From Betaproteobacteria bacterium (GTDB lineage Bacteria; Pseudomonadota; Gammaproteobacteria; Burkholderiales; Burkholderiaceae), in NCBI GenBank assembly GCA_018969885.1, contig JAGWXN010000010.1:1-30753 (forward strand): a stretch of 30,753 nucleotides of DNA, given 5' to 3'. A program made the translations under genes and the position numbers. Below, piece by piece: positions 15,936-23,725 of this stretch. The notes under the pieces are model-generated. The model saw nothing but the letters and a program-made list of their open reading frames with translations, was not told where the DNA came from and did no database searches. The stretch's first letter is position 1; every line of letters begins with the position of its first letter.

Positions 15936-17300
15936 GTGGCCGGAACCGCCCTGTTTGCGCAAGGCGCCCGCCTCTCCGGAAGCGGGCATTCGCCCCAGCT
16001 CCCGATGCGCGCGCTCCTTGCCTACGGGTTTCTGCGCGCGCCACTGGCTTTGCTCGAACTGCCACTCTTCGTGCTGCTGCCGGCGTTTTACGGGCGCGAG
16101 GCGGGACTTTCGCTCGCGCTGGTCGGGCTCGTTCTGTTTGGCGCCCGTCTCATCGACGCCCTCGCCGATCCGCTGATCGGCCGGGCAATCGACCGCACGC
16201 GCGGGGCAACCGACTACCGTCGCTGGATCATTGCCGGGTGTGTGCCTCTGGCTGCAGGCTTTGTCGCCATGCTGCATCCGCCGGCGTGGTCGGCAACAGG
16301 GCTCGCAGTCTGGCTTGCCGCAGGCTCGGTGATCACCTATCTCGCCTGGTCGACCGTCACGATTGCGCATCAGGCATGGGGCGCAGAGCTGGGGACGGAC
16401 CCCGCAACGCGGGTGCGCATTACCGGCGTACGGGAAGCCTGTGGGCTGGCCGGTGTGCTCGCTTCGGCGGCTTTACTTGAGCCTCAGCATGTGAGCACGC
16501 TTTCAGCACTCCTCGTGGGAGCGCTGCTGCTGGCCGCCTGGCTGGTCAGGCATGCGCCGACGCCGGTGACGGCTTCGCCGCTGGACGCCCCCCGCCACCC
16601 GACCTCCGCGGGCCCCGCGCTGGCGGGCCGCAACGCGCCCTGGCGCGAACTCTTCGCCGACCGCGCGTTCACCCGCTTGCTCGCGGTGTTCATGTTGAAC
16701 GGCACGGCAAGCGCGCTCCCCGCCACCCTGGTGCTCTTCTTTGTTGCCGACGTGCTGGGCGATGCATCGCGCGCGCCGCTCTTTCTCCTCATCTATTTCG
16801 CAGCCGCTGCACTGGGCATGCCGCTCTGGATCCGGCTCGGTGTCCGGGTGGGAGCCAAGCGGGCGTGGCTCGTTGGTATGGTGGCTTCGGTGCTGGCCTT
16901 CGCTTGGGCGTTTGCGCTCGGACCGGGCGACTGGCTGGCCTTTGGCGTGATTTGCGCCGTGACCGGTCTCGCACTCGGCGCGGATCTGGCGATGCCGCCT
17001 GCGCTCCTTGCTGCCGCGATTGCTGCGGCCGGTGGAAGCGGTGCACGCGAGGGCGCCTACTTTGGCGTCTGGTCGCTTGCCACCAAGCTCAACCTCGCGC
17101 TGGCTGCCGGGCTGGGCCTGCCGCTGATCAGTCTGCTGGGCTATCAGCCTGGCGTAGCCGGTACCGTCACGCAGGCGCTGTCGCTTGCCTATGCGGCGTT
17201 GCCTTGCCTCATCAAGAGCGCTGCCGCGTGGCTGTTGTGGCGCCTTCCCAACCCGGACCTCGCCACCGCCGGTCCGCCAAATCACAGGATGGATGCATGA
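15936..17300 (+). CDS. MFS transporter, GPH (glycoside-pentoside-hexuronide:cation symporter)-like
   Basis: A polytopic membrane protein of 454 residues if the GTG at 15936 is used, or 431 from the ATG at 16005. About 11–12 hydrophobic segments are visible, beginning with MRALLAYGFLRAPLALLELPLFVLLPAFY. The loop DALADPLIGRAIDRTR between segments 2 and 3 is the signature of the MFS_2/GPH group. Despite that name, members next to Cfa-like genes are unlikely to carry sugars, and a role in moving a lipid precursor or lysolipid is possible but unproven. Neither start has a good ribosome binding site; the upstream GTG lies seven bases after the previous stop. The stop overlaps the next ATG (ATGA). 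Confidence 0.88.
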   Translation: MAGTALFAQGARLSGSGHSPQLPMRALLAYGFLRAPLALLELPLFVLLPAFYGREAGLSLALVGLVLFGARLIDALADPLIGRAIDRTRGATDYRRWIIAGCVPLAAGFVAMLHPPAWSATGLAVWLAAGSVITYLAWSTVTIAHQAWGAELGTDPATRVRITGVREACGLAGVLASAALLEPQHVSTLSALLVGALLLAAWLVRHAPTPVTASPLDAPRHPTSAGPALAGRNAPWRELFADRAFTRLLAVFMLNGTASALPATLVLFFVADVLGDASRAPLFLLIYFAAAALGMPLWIRLGVRVGAKRAWLVGMVASVLAFAWAFALGPGDWLAFGVICAVTGLALGADLAMPPALLAAAIAAAGGSGAREGAYFGVWSLATKLNLALAAGLGLPLISLLGYQPGVAGTVTQALSLAYAALPCLIKSAAAWLLWRLPNPDLATAGPPNHRMDA

Positions 17301-17911
17301 TGGGGTTCAGTCTTTCATTGCTTCGACGAGCCGTGATGCGGCCGGTCCACGCGCTCGCTGCGGCACGATTCGCGCGCGCGCTTCAAGTCATGGCCCTGAC
17401 CGCACTGGCCGCGCTCACTCTGGGTCTGGCCGGCTGCAGCGCACCGCTTCCCTCGCACTACGCGGCCGAGCGCCCCGTGCTTGACCCGTCGCGCTATTTC
17501 AATGGCCGTCTCGATGCCTGGGGCATGTTTCAGGACCGCTTCGGCAAGGTGGTCAAGCGCTTTACGGTTGAGATGAACTGCCGCTGGGAGGGCGATACCG
17601 GTACGCTCGAGGAAGATTTCCTCTATGCCGATGGCACGCGCGAGCGCCGTGTCTGGACACTACGCCGCGTCGCCCCCGATCGCTACATCGGGACCGCTGC
17701 CGATGTCGTGGGCGAGGCGGTTGGGGTCGTAGCGGGAAATGCTTTCAACTGGCGCTACACGCTGGCCCTGCCGATTGAGGGCCGTACCTGGCATGTCGAT
17801 TTTGACGACTGGATGTTCCTGGTGGATGACCAGGTGATGCTGAACCGGGCCGTGATGAGCAAGTTTGGCATCCGGTTGGGCGAGGTCACGTTGTCGTTTA
17901 CCAAACGCTGA
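17297..17911 (+). CDS. DUF3833 family lipoprotein
   Basis: A 204-residue putative lipoprotein. The hydrophobic segment VMALTALAALTLGLAGC ends in a lipobox with Cys47 as the lipidated residue. The mature part carries the DUF3833 pattern: FNGRLDAWGMFQDRFGKVVKRFTVEM, EDFLYADGTRERRVWTLRR, DVVGEAVGVVAGNAFNWRYTL and DDWMFLVDDQVMLNRAVMSKFGIRLGEVTLSF. The long n-region suggests that a later ATG (17336) may be the true start; ATG 17297 and 17300 lie at the overlap with the transporter stop. The function is unknown. DUF3833 is a recurrent companion of Cfa-like and DUF1365 genes, and a lipocalin-like lipid-handling role in the envelope is inferred. Confidence 0.9.
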   Translation: MMGFSLSLLRRAVMRPVHALAAARFARALQVMALTALAALTLGLAGCSAPLPSHYAAERPVLDPSRYFNGRLDAWGMFQDRFGKVVKRFTVEMNCRWEGDTGTLEEDFLYADGTRERRVWTLRRVAPDRYIGTAADVVGEAVGVVAGNAFNWRYTLALPIEGRTWHVDFDDWMFLVDDQVMLNRAVMSKFGIRLGEVTLSFTKR

Positions 17912-17923
17912 GCACCTCGCCCC

Positions 17924-18769
17924 ATGATGCAGTTTGAATCCGCCCCGCCCGCCGCCGCTCCCGTGGTCCAACCCCGGGCGCCCGATCGCCGGGGTGCGCT
18001 CAACCCCAAAATCGTCGACTGGCGCGGGCGCAGGGTATGGCTGATCGGTGCCTCGAGCGGCATTGGTGAGGCGCTTGCGGTCGATCTCGCCGCCCGGGGC
18101 GCGCTGCTCGCGCTCTCGGCAAGGCGCGGGCCGACGCTCGAGGCGCTCGCGCAGCGCCTGGGCTCTACGCCACGCATTCTTCCGGCCGATGTGGCCGACC
18201 GGCAGTCGCTAGAAGTCGCCTGCCGGTCACTCATCGCGAGCTGGGGGGAGATCGATCTGGTGATCTGGCTCGCCGGTGACTACCGGGAGATGCGCGTTGA
18301 CAGTTTCGATCTCGCCGAGGCGAGACGCCTGGTCGAGATCAATTTGCTGGCGGTCTATAACGGACTTGATGTGTTGCTTCCGGTGTTCGAGCGCCAACGC
18401 TCTGGCGGTCTGGCGCTGGTCTCAAGCGTTGCGGGCTATCGAGGGCTGCCCAAAGCGCTTGCCTACGGGCCGGGCAAGGCCGGGCTCATCAATCTGGCCG
18501 AGTCGCTGTACCTCGATCTGCAGCCGCGCGGGGTCGGTGTGTGGCTGATCGACCCGGGTTTTGTGGCCACGCCGCTCACCGCGCAAAACGCCTTCCGGAT
18601 GCCCGCCCTGATCAGCGCTGAAGCCGCCGCACGCGAGATCGTGTCGGGCTTCGCATCGGGCGGCTTCGAAATGCATTTCCCCAAGCGCTTTACCCGCTGG
18701 ATGAAGCTCCTCCGTATCCTGCCCGAGCGCCTGTATTTCCGTGCGGTTCGCGCGATCACCGGAGGCTGA
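17924..18769 (+). CDS. SDR family NAD(P)-dependent oxidoreductase
   Basis: A 281-residue short-chain dehydrogenase. A Pro/Ala-rich N-terminal extension of about 35 residues precedes the glycine motif GASSGIG (residues 42–48). The LAG variant of the NAG motif follows, then VSSVAG with the catalytic serine, then Tyr181 and Lys185 in YGPGK. The tail (AFRMPALISAEAAAREIV…LPERLYFRAVRAI) parallels the SDR at 4815. In this operon it probably oxidises or reduces a modified acyl-lipid intermediate; that is inference. It starts 12 bases after the DUF3833 gene and is followed four bases later by the NTF2-like gene, which has a strong ribosome binding site inside the SDR's 3' end. Confidence 0.9.
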   Translation: MMQFESAPPAAAPVVQPRAPDRRGALNPKIVDWRGRRVWLIGASSGIGEALAVDLAARGALLALSARRGPTLEALAQRLGSTPRILPADVADRQSLEVACRSLIASWGEIDLVIWLAGDYREMRVDSFDLAEARRLVEINLLAVYNGLDVLLPVFERQRSGGLALVSSVAGYRGLPKALAYGPGKAGLINLAESLYLDLQPRGVGVWLIDPGFVATPLTAQNAFRMPALISAEAAAREIVSGFASGGFEMHFPKRFTRWMKLLRILPERLYFRAVRAITGG

Positions 18770-18773
18770 CCGC

Positions 18774-19220
18774 ATGCCCCCGCACGATAGCCTTGCCGAG
18801 CCCATCGTCCGCGTGGTGAGTTTCTACGAGACCTTGAGCCGCGAGTCGCTGGGTCGTTTGGGTGAGGTCTACGCGGCAACCGCCCGCTTCAAAGACCCGT
18901 TCAATGAAGTGATCGGCACCGACCCGATCACCCGAATTTTTGAGGCGATGTTCAAACACCTCGAGGCGCCGCGCTTTCGCGTCCTGGACGCGGTCGGTGA
19001 TGCCCGTCGAGCCTGCCTGGTGTGGGTGTTCGATTTTCAGAACCCCCGCCTGGATGGCGGTCGACCGCAGCAGATCCGTGGTGCGAGCTGGCTGGAGTTC
19101 GATGATGAAGGCCGCGTGACCTTGCACCGCGACTACTGGGACGCGGCCGAGGAGCTCTACGAAAAGCTGCCGGTCGTGGGTGCCCTGATGCGCTGGCTGC
19201 GGCGGCGGATCGCACACTGA
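18774..19220 (+). CDS. Nuclear transport factor 2 / SnoaL-like protein
   Basis: A 148-residue protein with the NTF2-like cone-shaped fold expected from its pattern: an N-terminal helix (VVSFYETLSRESLGRLGEVYA), the conserved ATARFKDPFNEVIG, FRVLDAVGDARRACLVWVFDF, and RGASWLEFDDEGRVTLHRDYWDAAEELYEKLP. Such folds bind small hydrophobic ligands, either as isomerases/cyclases or as lipid-binding proteins; no function is settled for this group. The ATG at 18774 has GGAGG at 18761–18765 upstream. It closes the operon: the next gene lies 64 bases away and may have its own promoter. A role on a lipid intermediate is inferred from context. Confidence 0.85.
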   Translation: MPPHDSLAEPIVRVVSFYETLSRESLGRLGEVYAATARFKDPFNEVIGTDPITRIFEAMFKHLEAPRFRVLDAVGDARRACLVWVFDFQNPRLDGGRPQQIRGASWLEFDDEGRVTLHRDYWDAAEELYEKLPVVGALMRWLRRRIAH

Positions 19221-19284
19221 ACGTCACAGCTGCGAGTGTCACGCCAGATTGATACACTGCGTCCGTTCAAACAGACGGCAAGCC

Positions 19285-20160
19285 ATGATGCTGTATCCCG
19301 AATTGTTTGCCTCGCTCGAGGCGGTACGCTGGAACATGGAGCGCGACATTCCGTGGGACCGGTTCGACCCGGCGCTGCTCACCGACGAGCAGGCCCTCAC
19401 GATCAAGATGAACGCGATCACCGAGTGGGCGGCGCTCCCGGCCACCGAAATGTTCCTGCGCGACAACCGGCATGACAGCGATTTTTCCGCCTTCATGTCG
19501 GTCTGGTTCTACGAGGAACAGAAGCATGCCCTGGTGCTGATCGAGTACCTCAGGCGCTTCCGGCCCGACCTGGCGCCAAGCGAGGAGGAACTGCACGCGG
19601 TCCGTTTCGAATTCGAACCCGCCCCGCCGCTTGAAACCCTGATGCTCCATTTTTGCGGTGAAATCCGCCTCAACCACTGGTACCGTCGCGCCGCCCAGTG
19701 GCACACCGAGCCGGTGATTCGCGCCATCTATGACTTCATTTCGCGTGACGAGGCCCGCCATGGCGGCGCCTATCTGCGCTACATGAAGAAGGCGGTGAGC
19801 GAGGCGGGTGATGCCGCCCGCGCGGCGTTTTCGCGAATTGGTGTGCTCATGACGAGCGCAAGGCGAACCAGTCGCGCGCTGCACCCCACCAATTTGCATG
19901 TGAATCGAACGCTGTTTCCCAACGATACGGTACAGAGCCGGATGCCCGAACCCGGCTGGCTTGAGCGGTGGCTCGATGAGCAGATCCGCTTTGACGCCGA
20001 CTGGGAGCAGCGCGTGATCGAGCGCATTCTCCATAACCTGTCGCTGCTGTTTGGCCGCAGCATCGACACCGCGCAGGAGCTGAACCGCTACCGCCGTGAG
20101 CTTGTCCAGCGGCTGGGCGTGGGCGCCGCGCCGCTGTCGGGTGAGTCCCAGGCGGCCTAG
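19285..20160 (+). CDS. Probable di-iron ferritin-like / acyl-ACP-desaturase-like protein
   Basis: A 291-residue, mostly helical soluble protein. Two carboxylate-histidine pairs spaced 78 residues apart, E78-x-x-H81 (EEQKH) and E156-x-x-H159 (DEARH), with further glutamates at about 47/55 and 126, match the (E…ExxH)x2 pattern of soluble di-iron enzymes; DExRH resembles the second motif of stearoyl-ACP desaturase. It may therefore activate oxygen on a fatty acyl or other substrate, but no product name is certain. Start ATG 19285 (or 19288). It is encoded just downstream of the B12-regulated lipid operon in the same direction, 64 bases after it. A weak -10-like TACACT lies at 19253–19258. The stop overlaps the convergent gene by four bases. 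Confidence 0.75.
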   Translation: MMLYPELFASLEAVRWNMERDIPWDRFDPALLTDEQALTIKMNAITEWAALPATEMFLRDNRHDSDFSAFMSVWFYEEQKHALVLIEYLRRFRPDLAPSEEELHAVRFEFEPAPPLETLMLHFCGEIRLNHWYRRAAQWHTEPVIRAIYDFISRDEARHGGAYLRYMKKAVSEAGDAARAAFSRIGVLMTSARRTSRALHPTNLHVNRTLFPNDTVQSRMPEPGWLERWLDEQIRFDADWEQRVIERILHNLSLLFGRSIDTAQELNRYRRELVQRLGVGAAPLSGESQAA

Positions 20161-20573
20161 CGGGACGTGGCGTGGTCGCGGTAGAAGCCTGCCGCTGAAT
20201 CGCGCGCAAAACGCTCCGGATCCCAGGGCGCGCCGTCGAGTGCGGTCGGGTCAATGAAGCGGTAAACCTCGGCGGGCAGGGTCAGGTGGCGGCCGTCACG
20301 CGTGGCGACGCTCACCCGAACCGACTCACGCTGGTACGCATCGCCCTCAAACTCATCGAGCCGGGCGAGTTCCGCGTCGTCAACATTCAGGTAGAGCCGG
20401 CCTGGCGTGCGGGCGCCCGCCTCGCGGCGGATCCCAGGGTAGCGTTGCCCCCGAACGCCCTCGCGAATAAAGTCCTCGAGCACTGCGGCCACACTTGCCA
20501 GCGGGCGGGGCACGAGCGGTGTCCAGACTGGTACAAACATCAGCGAGCCGTAGGTAAAGACATGCCGAGTCAT
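20157..20573 (-). CDS. Gamma-glutamylcyclotransferase (AIG2-like) family protein
   Basis: A 138-residue protein of the GGCT/AIG2 fold. The substrate-binding loop YGSL is at residues 8–11 (HVFTYGSLMF), and the probable catalytic glutamate is E76 in LDEFEGDAYQRESV. YRFIDPTALDGAPWDPERF lies near the end. Family members cyclise gamma-glutamyl groups to 5-oxoproline, but many bacterial members are uncharacterised. The ATG at 20573 is chosen over an upstream extension because the fold begins there. It follows birA by four bases on the minus strand and is probably co-transcribed. It converges with the di-iron protein gene with a CTAG overlap of the stops. Confidence 0.88.
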   Translation of the reverse strand: MTRHVFTYGSLMFVPVWTPLVPRPLASVAAVLEDFIREGVRGQRYPGIRREAGARTPGRLYLNVDDAELARLDEFEGDAYQRESVRVSVATRDGRHLTLPAEVYRFIDPTALDGAPWDPERFARDSAAGFYRDHATSR

Positions 20574-20577
20574 GGCG

Positions 20578-21381
20578 TCACGCTTGTCCTTCGGCGCGAA
20601 GCGACAGATCGCCAGCCACGATATGTCGTTCGCCCTCATCGGTCAGCAGACGGAGCGCGCCGCTCGGGGCAATGCCGAGCGAGCGGCCGCGCGCGAGCGT
20701 CTGCCCGGTATCGCTCACCACCACCTGCCTGCCATGCCAGGCGTCGAACCGGGCCCAGAGCGGCAGGAAGGGCGTGAGACCCTCGCGTTCATGCGTCGCC
20801 CAGGCCCCTGCCACGGCGAGCGCGACGCTCGCCACCAGCGCCTCCACCGGAATCGGCGCCGTGTCCTCGAAGAGGCCGCTCGCGGGCTGGCTGATCAGCG
20901 CCTGGCGGTCCTGCGGCGCGAGCAGATTGAGACCGATCCCCACCACCACCCGGATCCGAGGTTCCAAGCGGGCGCTACTGGGACGAGATTCGATGAGAAT
21001 CCCGCCGCATTTGCCGCCGTTACGAAGCAGATCATTGGGCCATTTGAGCGCAAGCCCCCGGCAGTGTTCGGACAACGCCGCCGCAAGCGCGCAGCCCACC
21101 GCGAGTGACAGGCCGGGAGCCGGTGGGGCGGAACCAGCGCGCTCGAAGGCAAGCGACAGGGCAAGACTGCGTCCCGGCTCGGCAAGCCAGCTGCGTCCGC
21201 GCCGCCCACGGCCGGCGCGCTGCGCCTGGGCGAGCACTGCCCGCGGGCCGGCGGGCGTGCCGGCAAAGGGCGCGTCGAGCAGCCAGCTATTGGTGGAGTC
21301 GACCTCGGCAAGCAGTTCGAAGTCTGGGCCGTCGGGGCCCAGGAGCTCGCGGATCAAGGGGGTGTCGGGTGAGGGCATCAT
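20578..21381 (-). CDS. birA: Biotin--[acetyl-CoA-carboxylase] ligase
   Basis: A 267-residue biotin protein ligase that forms biotinyl-AMP and biotinylates the acetyl-CoA carboxylase carrier protein. The catalytic domain motifs are visible: STNSW at 29–33, the biotinyl-AMP loop GRGRRGRSW at 57–65, LKWPNDLL near 112–119, and GGILIE at about 126–131, followed by the C-terminal SH3-like domain. It lacks the N-terminal DNA-binding domain of the E. coli enzyme, so it is a group I ligase without repressor function. It has two adjacent ATG codons (21381 and 21378). It is divergent from the ferredoxin gene over a 60-base gap. Confidence 0.94.
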   Translation of the reverse strand: MMPSPDTPLIRELLGPDGPDFELLAEVDSTNSWLLDAPFAGTPAGPRAVLAQAQRAGRGRRGRSWLAEPGRSLALSLAFERAGSAPPAPGLSLAVGCALAAALSEHCRGLALKWPNDLLRNGGKCGGILIESRPSSARLEPRIRVVVGIGLNLLAPQDRQALISQPASGLFEDTAPIPVEALVASVALAVAGAWATHEREGLTPFLPLWARFDAWHGRQVVVSDTGQTLARGRSLGIAPSGALRLLTDEGERHIVAGDLSLRAEGQA

Positions 21382-21441
21382 CGGCGCAGGCGGGGTTTGG
21401 CGCGATCATACGGATCGTTTCCTCCCGACTATAATGAATCG
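21382..21441. promoter_or_regulatory. Divergent birA / ferredoxin promoter region
   Basis: On the plus strand a perfect -10 hexamer TATAAT (21430–21435) ends six bases before the ferredoxin ATG, so the message would be essentially leaderless. On the minus strand TATGAT (complement of 21405–21410; 5 of 6) lies about 24 bases before the birA start. Neither has a good -35 box, and no ribosome binding site precedes the ferredoxin ATG. Confidence 0.45.
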
Positions 21442-21759
21442 ATGAGCACCAGCTACTTTGAGCGTCATATTTTCTTCTGCACCAATCGGCGTGATGATGG
21501 CCGTGCCTGCTGTGCGGCCAACGATGCCGAGCGCCTTCAAGCCCATGCCAAGGCGCGCGTCAAAGCGCTTGGGCTCTCGGGCGCCGGCAAGGTGCGGGTC
21601 AACAAGGCAGGCTGCCTAGACCGCTGCGAACTTGGCCCGGTCGCGGTCGTCTATCCCGATGCCGTCTGGTACACGTTCGTTGACGAGCACGACATCGACG
21701 AGATCGTCGACTCGCATCTTCGTGACGGCCGTCCCGTGGAGCGACTGAAGCTCGAATGA
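21442..21759 (+). CDS. Thioredoxin-like [2Fe-2S] ferredoxin
   Basis: A 105-residue protein of the thioredoxin-fold (2Fe-2S) ferredoxin family. The cluster ligands are probably Cys13 (FFCTNRR), Cys23 or Cys24 (RACCAAND), and Cys58 and Cys62 in AGCLDRCELGP, giving the family's C-x10-C … C-x3-C pattern. The remaining KVRVNKAGCL…GPVAVVYPDAVWYTFVDEHDIDEIVDSHL segment is typical. It would carry electrons in the cytoplasm; the partner is unknown. The ATG at 21442 is selected from homology and the promoter position. Its stop overlaps the next ATG (ATGA), so the hydrolase is translationally coupled. Confidence 0.9.
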   Translation: MSTSYFERHIFFCTNRRDDGRACCAANDAERLQAHAKARVKALGLSGAGKVRVNKAGCLDRCELGPVAVVYPDAVWYTFVDEHDIDEIVDSHLRDGRPVERLKLE

Positions 21760-22448
21760 ACGCGTCCACCCGCACGCTGCTGATTGCCGGGCCCGCGGGT
21801 CCGATCGATGTTGCTCTCGACCTGCCCGCCGGCCCCATCCAGGGCATCGGCCTGGTTGCCCATCCGCATCCACTCTACGGCGGCACACGCGACAACAAGG
21901 TGGTGCAGACGCTCGCCCGGGCGATGCTCGCAACAGGCTATGCAGTGTGGCGCCCCAATTTCCGCGGTGTGGGCGCAACAGCGGGTGAACACGACCATGG
22001 CCAGGGCGAAACCGATGATCTGCGTGCCGTGCTGGCCGCCGCTCAAGCCGACCCGCTGGTGCCCGAGGCGGCCCGCGGCAACCTGGCATTCGCCGGATTT
22101 TCGTTTGGCAGTTTCGTGCTGTCGCGACTGCTCGCGCAATTACCGCCCGCGGAGCGCCTCGCCGCACCGGTTGTTCTGGTGGGCGTAGCCGCCCAGCGTT
22201 TCGCCGTGGAAGACGTGCCGCCAGGCGCGCTGGTGATTCACGGCGAGGTTGATGACGTCGTGCCGCTTGCCGCGGTGCTCAATTGGGCGCGGCCGCAGAA
22301 CCTGCCGGTGGTGGTGCTGCCAGGGGCCGATCATTTTTTTCACCGCCGACTCACGCTCCTCAAGCGTCTGGTGGTGGCGCATCTCGTGGCGGCGCCACTG
22401 CTCGGATCGGTGTCAGGCCTTGAGCCGGCCGAACTTGCGGCCGACTGA
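21756..22448 (+). CDS. Alpha/beta hydrolase
   Basis: A 230-residue serine hydrolase of the small dienelactone-hydrolase-like/CocE-type group common in proteobacteria. The oxyanion region appears as VAHPHPLYGGTRDNKVV, the nucleophile elbow as GFSFGS with Ser116, an acidic residue in HGEVDDVVP (Asp166 or Asp167), and the histidine in PGADHFFHRR (His193). No signal peptide is present. The substrate is unknown. It is coupled to the ferredoxin gene by a four-base overlap, an arrangement frequent in betaproteobacteria, and is followed 41 bases later by the carboxypeptidase gene. Confidence 0.9.
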   Translation: MNASTRTLLIAGPAGPIDVALDLPAGPIQGIGLVAHPHPLYGGTRDNKVVQTLARAMLATGYAVWRPNFRGVGATAGEHDHGQGETDDLRAVLAAAQADPLVPEAARGNLAFAGFSFGSFVLSRLLAQLPPAERLAAPVVLVGVAAQRFAVEDVPPGALVIHGEVDDVVPLAAVLNWARPQNLPVVVLPGADHFFHRRLTLLKRLVVAHLVAAPLLGSVSGLEPAELAAD

Positions 22449-22489
22449 TCCGGCCTGTTTTCACCGCGTTGCTATCCGGAGATTTCACG

Positions 22490-23647
22490 ATGATCCGCCT
22501 GCTTGTCCGCCTGGTCGTCGGCCTGCTCGTCGGTGCGTCTGCTTCGCCGGCAGTGTGGGCACAGGTTGCCCCGCCCACCATGACCGCGCGGTCGTGGTTG
22601 CTGCTCGATGCCACCACGGGCCATGTCATCGCCTCTCACGAACCCGATCGCAAGTCCGATCCGGCCTCGCTTACCAAGCTCATGACCGCCTATCTCGCGT
22701 TTTCCGCCATCAAGGAAAAGCGGCTGGCGCTGGATGCGCGACCCATGGTGTCGCAGCGCGCCTACAAGGCGATCGGTTCCAGGATGTTTGTCGAGCCGGC
22801 AGCACCCGCGACCGTGGAAGAACTCCTGCGCGGCATGATCATTCAGTCGGGTAACGATGCCTCGGTGGTGCTCGCCGAGGCACTGGCCGGCGGCGAAGAG
22901 CCGTTTGCCCAGCAGATGAACCGCGAGGCCGAACGATTGGGAATGCGAAACTCCCAGTTCCGAAATGCTACCGGGCTACCCAACCCGGAGCACTACTCCA
23001 CTGCACGCGACCTCGCCATTCTCGCCACGCGCCTGATCAACGACCATCCCGACTTCTACAAGTTCTATTCCGAGCGTGAATTCACGTTCAATAAAATCCG
23101 CCAGCCCAACCGCAATCGATTGCTGTTCATCGACCCCAGTGTAGATGGCATGAAAACCGGCTACACCGAGGCAGCGGGCTACTGCCTGATCGCGTCGGCC
23201 CGACGCGAGCAACCCGGCGCGGGCTTCTCGCGTCGGCTGGTTGCCGTGGTGATGGGCGCGGCCACCGAGTCCATCCGCATCACTGAATCACAACGCCTGC
23301 TCAATTACGGGTTTCAGAATTTTGAGACCGTCCGGGCCTATTCGAAGGGCCAGGAGCTGGGCAGCTACCCGGTGTGGAAGGGCAAGGGCGTGCTGGTGGC
23401 TGGGGCGGTCGAGCAGGACATCCTCATCACGGTGCCGCGAGGGCAGGCCGAAAAAATCAAGGGCGAGGTTGAGCGGATCGAGCCGCTGCTCGCGCCGGTC
23501 ACCCAGGGCCAGAAGATCGGCACGCTGCGGGTGAAGCTGGGCGATCAGGTGCTCGCCGAGCGGCCGGTGCTCGCTCAGGCCACCGTTGACGAAGCGGGCT
23601 GGATCGGCAGGCTCTGGGATGGTCTGCGGCTCAAGTTCGCCAAATAG
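22490..23647 (+). CDS. dacA: D-alanyl-D-alanine carboxypeptidase (PBP5/6 family)
   Basis: A 385-residue low-molecular-mass penicillin-binding protein that trims the terminal D-alanine from peptidoglycan pentapeptides in the periplasm. A signal peptide ends near residue 24 (…AVWAQ). The three active-site motifs are S60-L-T-K63, S120-G-N122 and K222-T-G224, in the normal order and spacing. A C-terminal PBP5-type beta domain follows, and the tail (GWIGRLWDGLRLKFAK) is an amphipathic membrane-anchoring helix. The ATG at 22490 begins the signal peptide. The following genes make the common dac–DUF493–lipB–lipA neighbourhood, here with a D-amino-acid aminotransferase inserted. Confidence 0.95.
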   Translation: MIRLLVRLVVGLLVGASASPAVWAQVAPPTMTARSWLLLDATTGHVIASHEPDRKSDPASLTKLMTAYLAFSAIKEKRLALDARPMVSQRAYKAIGSRMFVEPAAPATVEELLRGMIIQSGNDASVVLAEALAGGEEPFAQQMNREAERLGMRNSQFRNATGLPNPEHYSTARDLAILATRLINDHPDFYKFYSEREFTFNKIRQPNRNRLLFIDPSVDGMKTGYTEAAGYCLIASARREQPGAGFSRRLVAVVMGAATESIRITESQRLLNYGFQNFETVRAYSKGQELGSYPVWKGKGVLVAGAVEQDILITVPRGQAEKIKGEVERIEPLLAPVTQGQKIGTLRVKLGDQVLAERPVLAQATVDEAGWIGRLWDGLRLKFAK

Positions 23648-23725
23648 ATCAGACCCCACCCCGTCCTTCGTTCCGCCCCCCTCTTTCGGCCTTCCCTTCA
23701 CCCACTTCGTAGAGCGAGACCCCCC

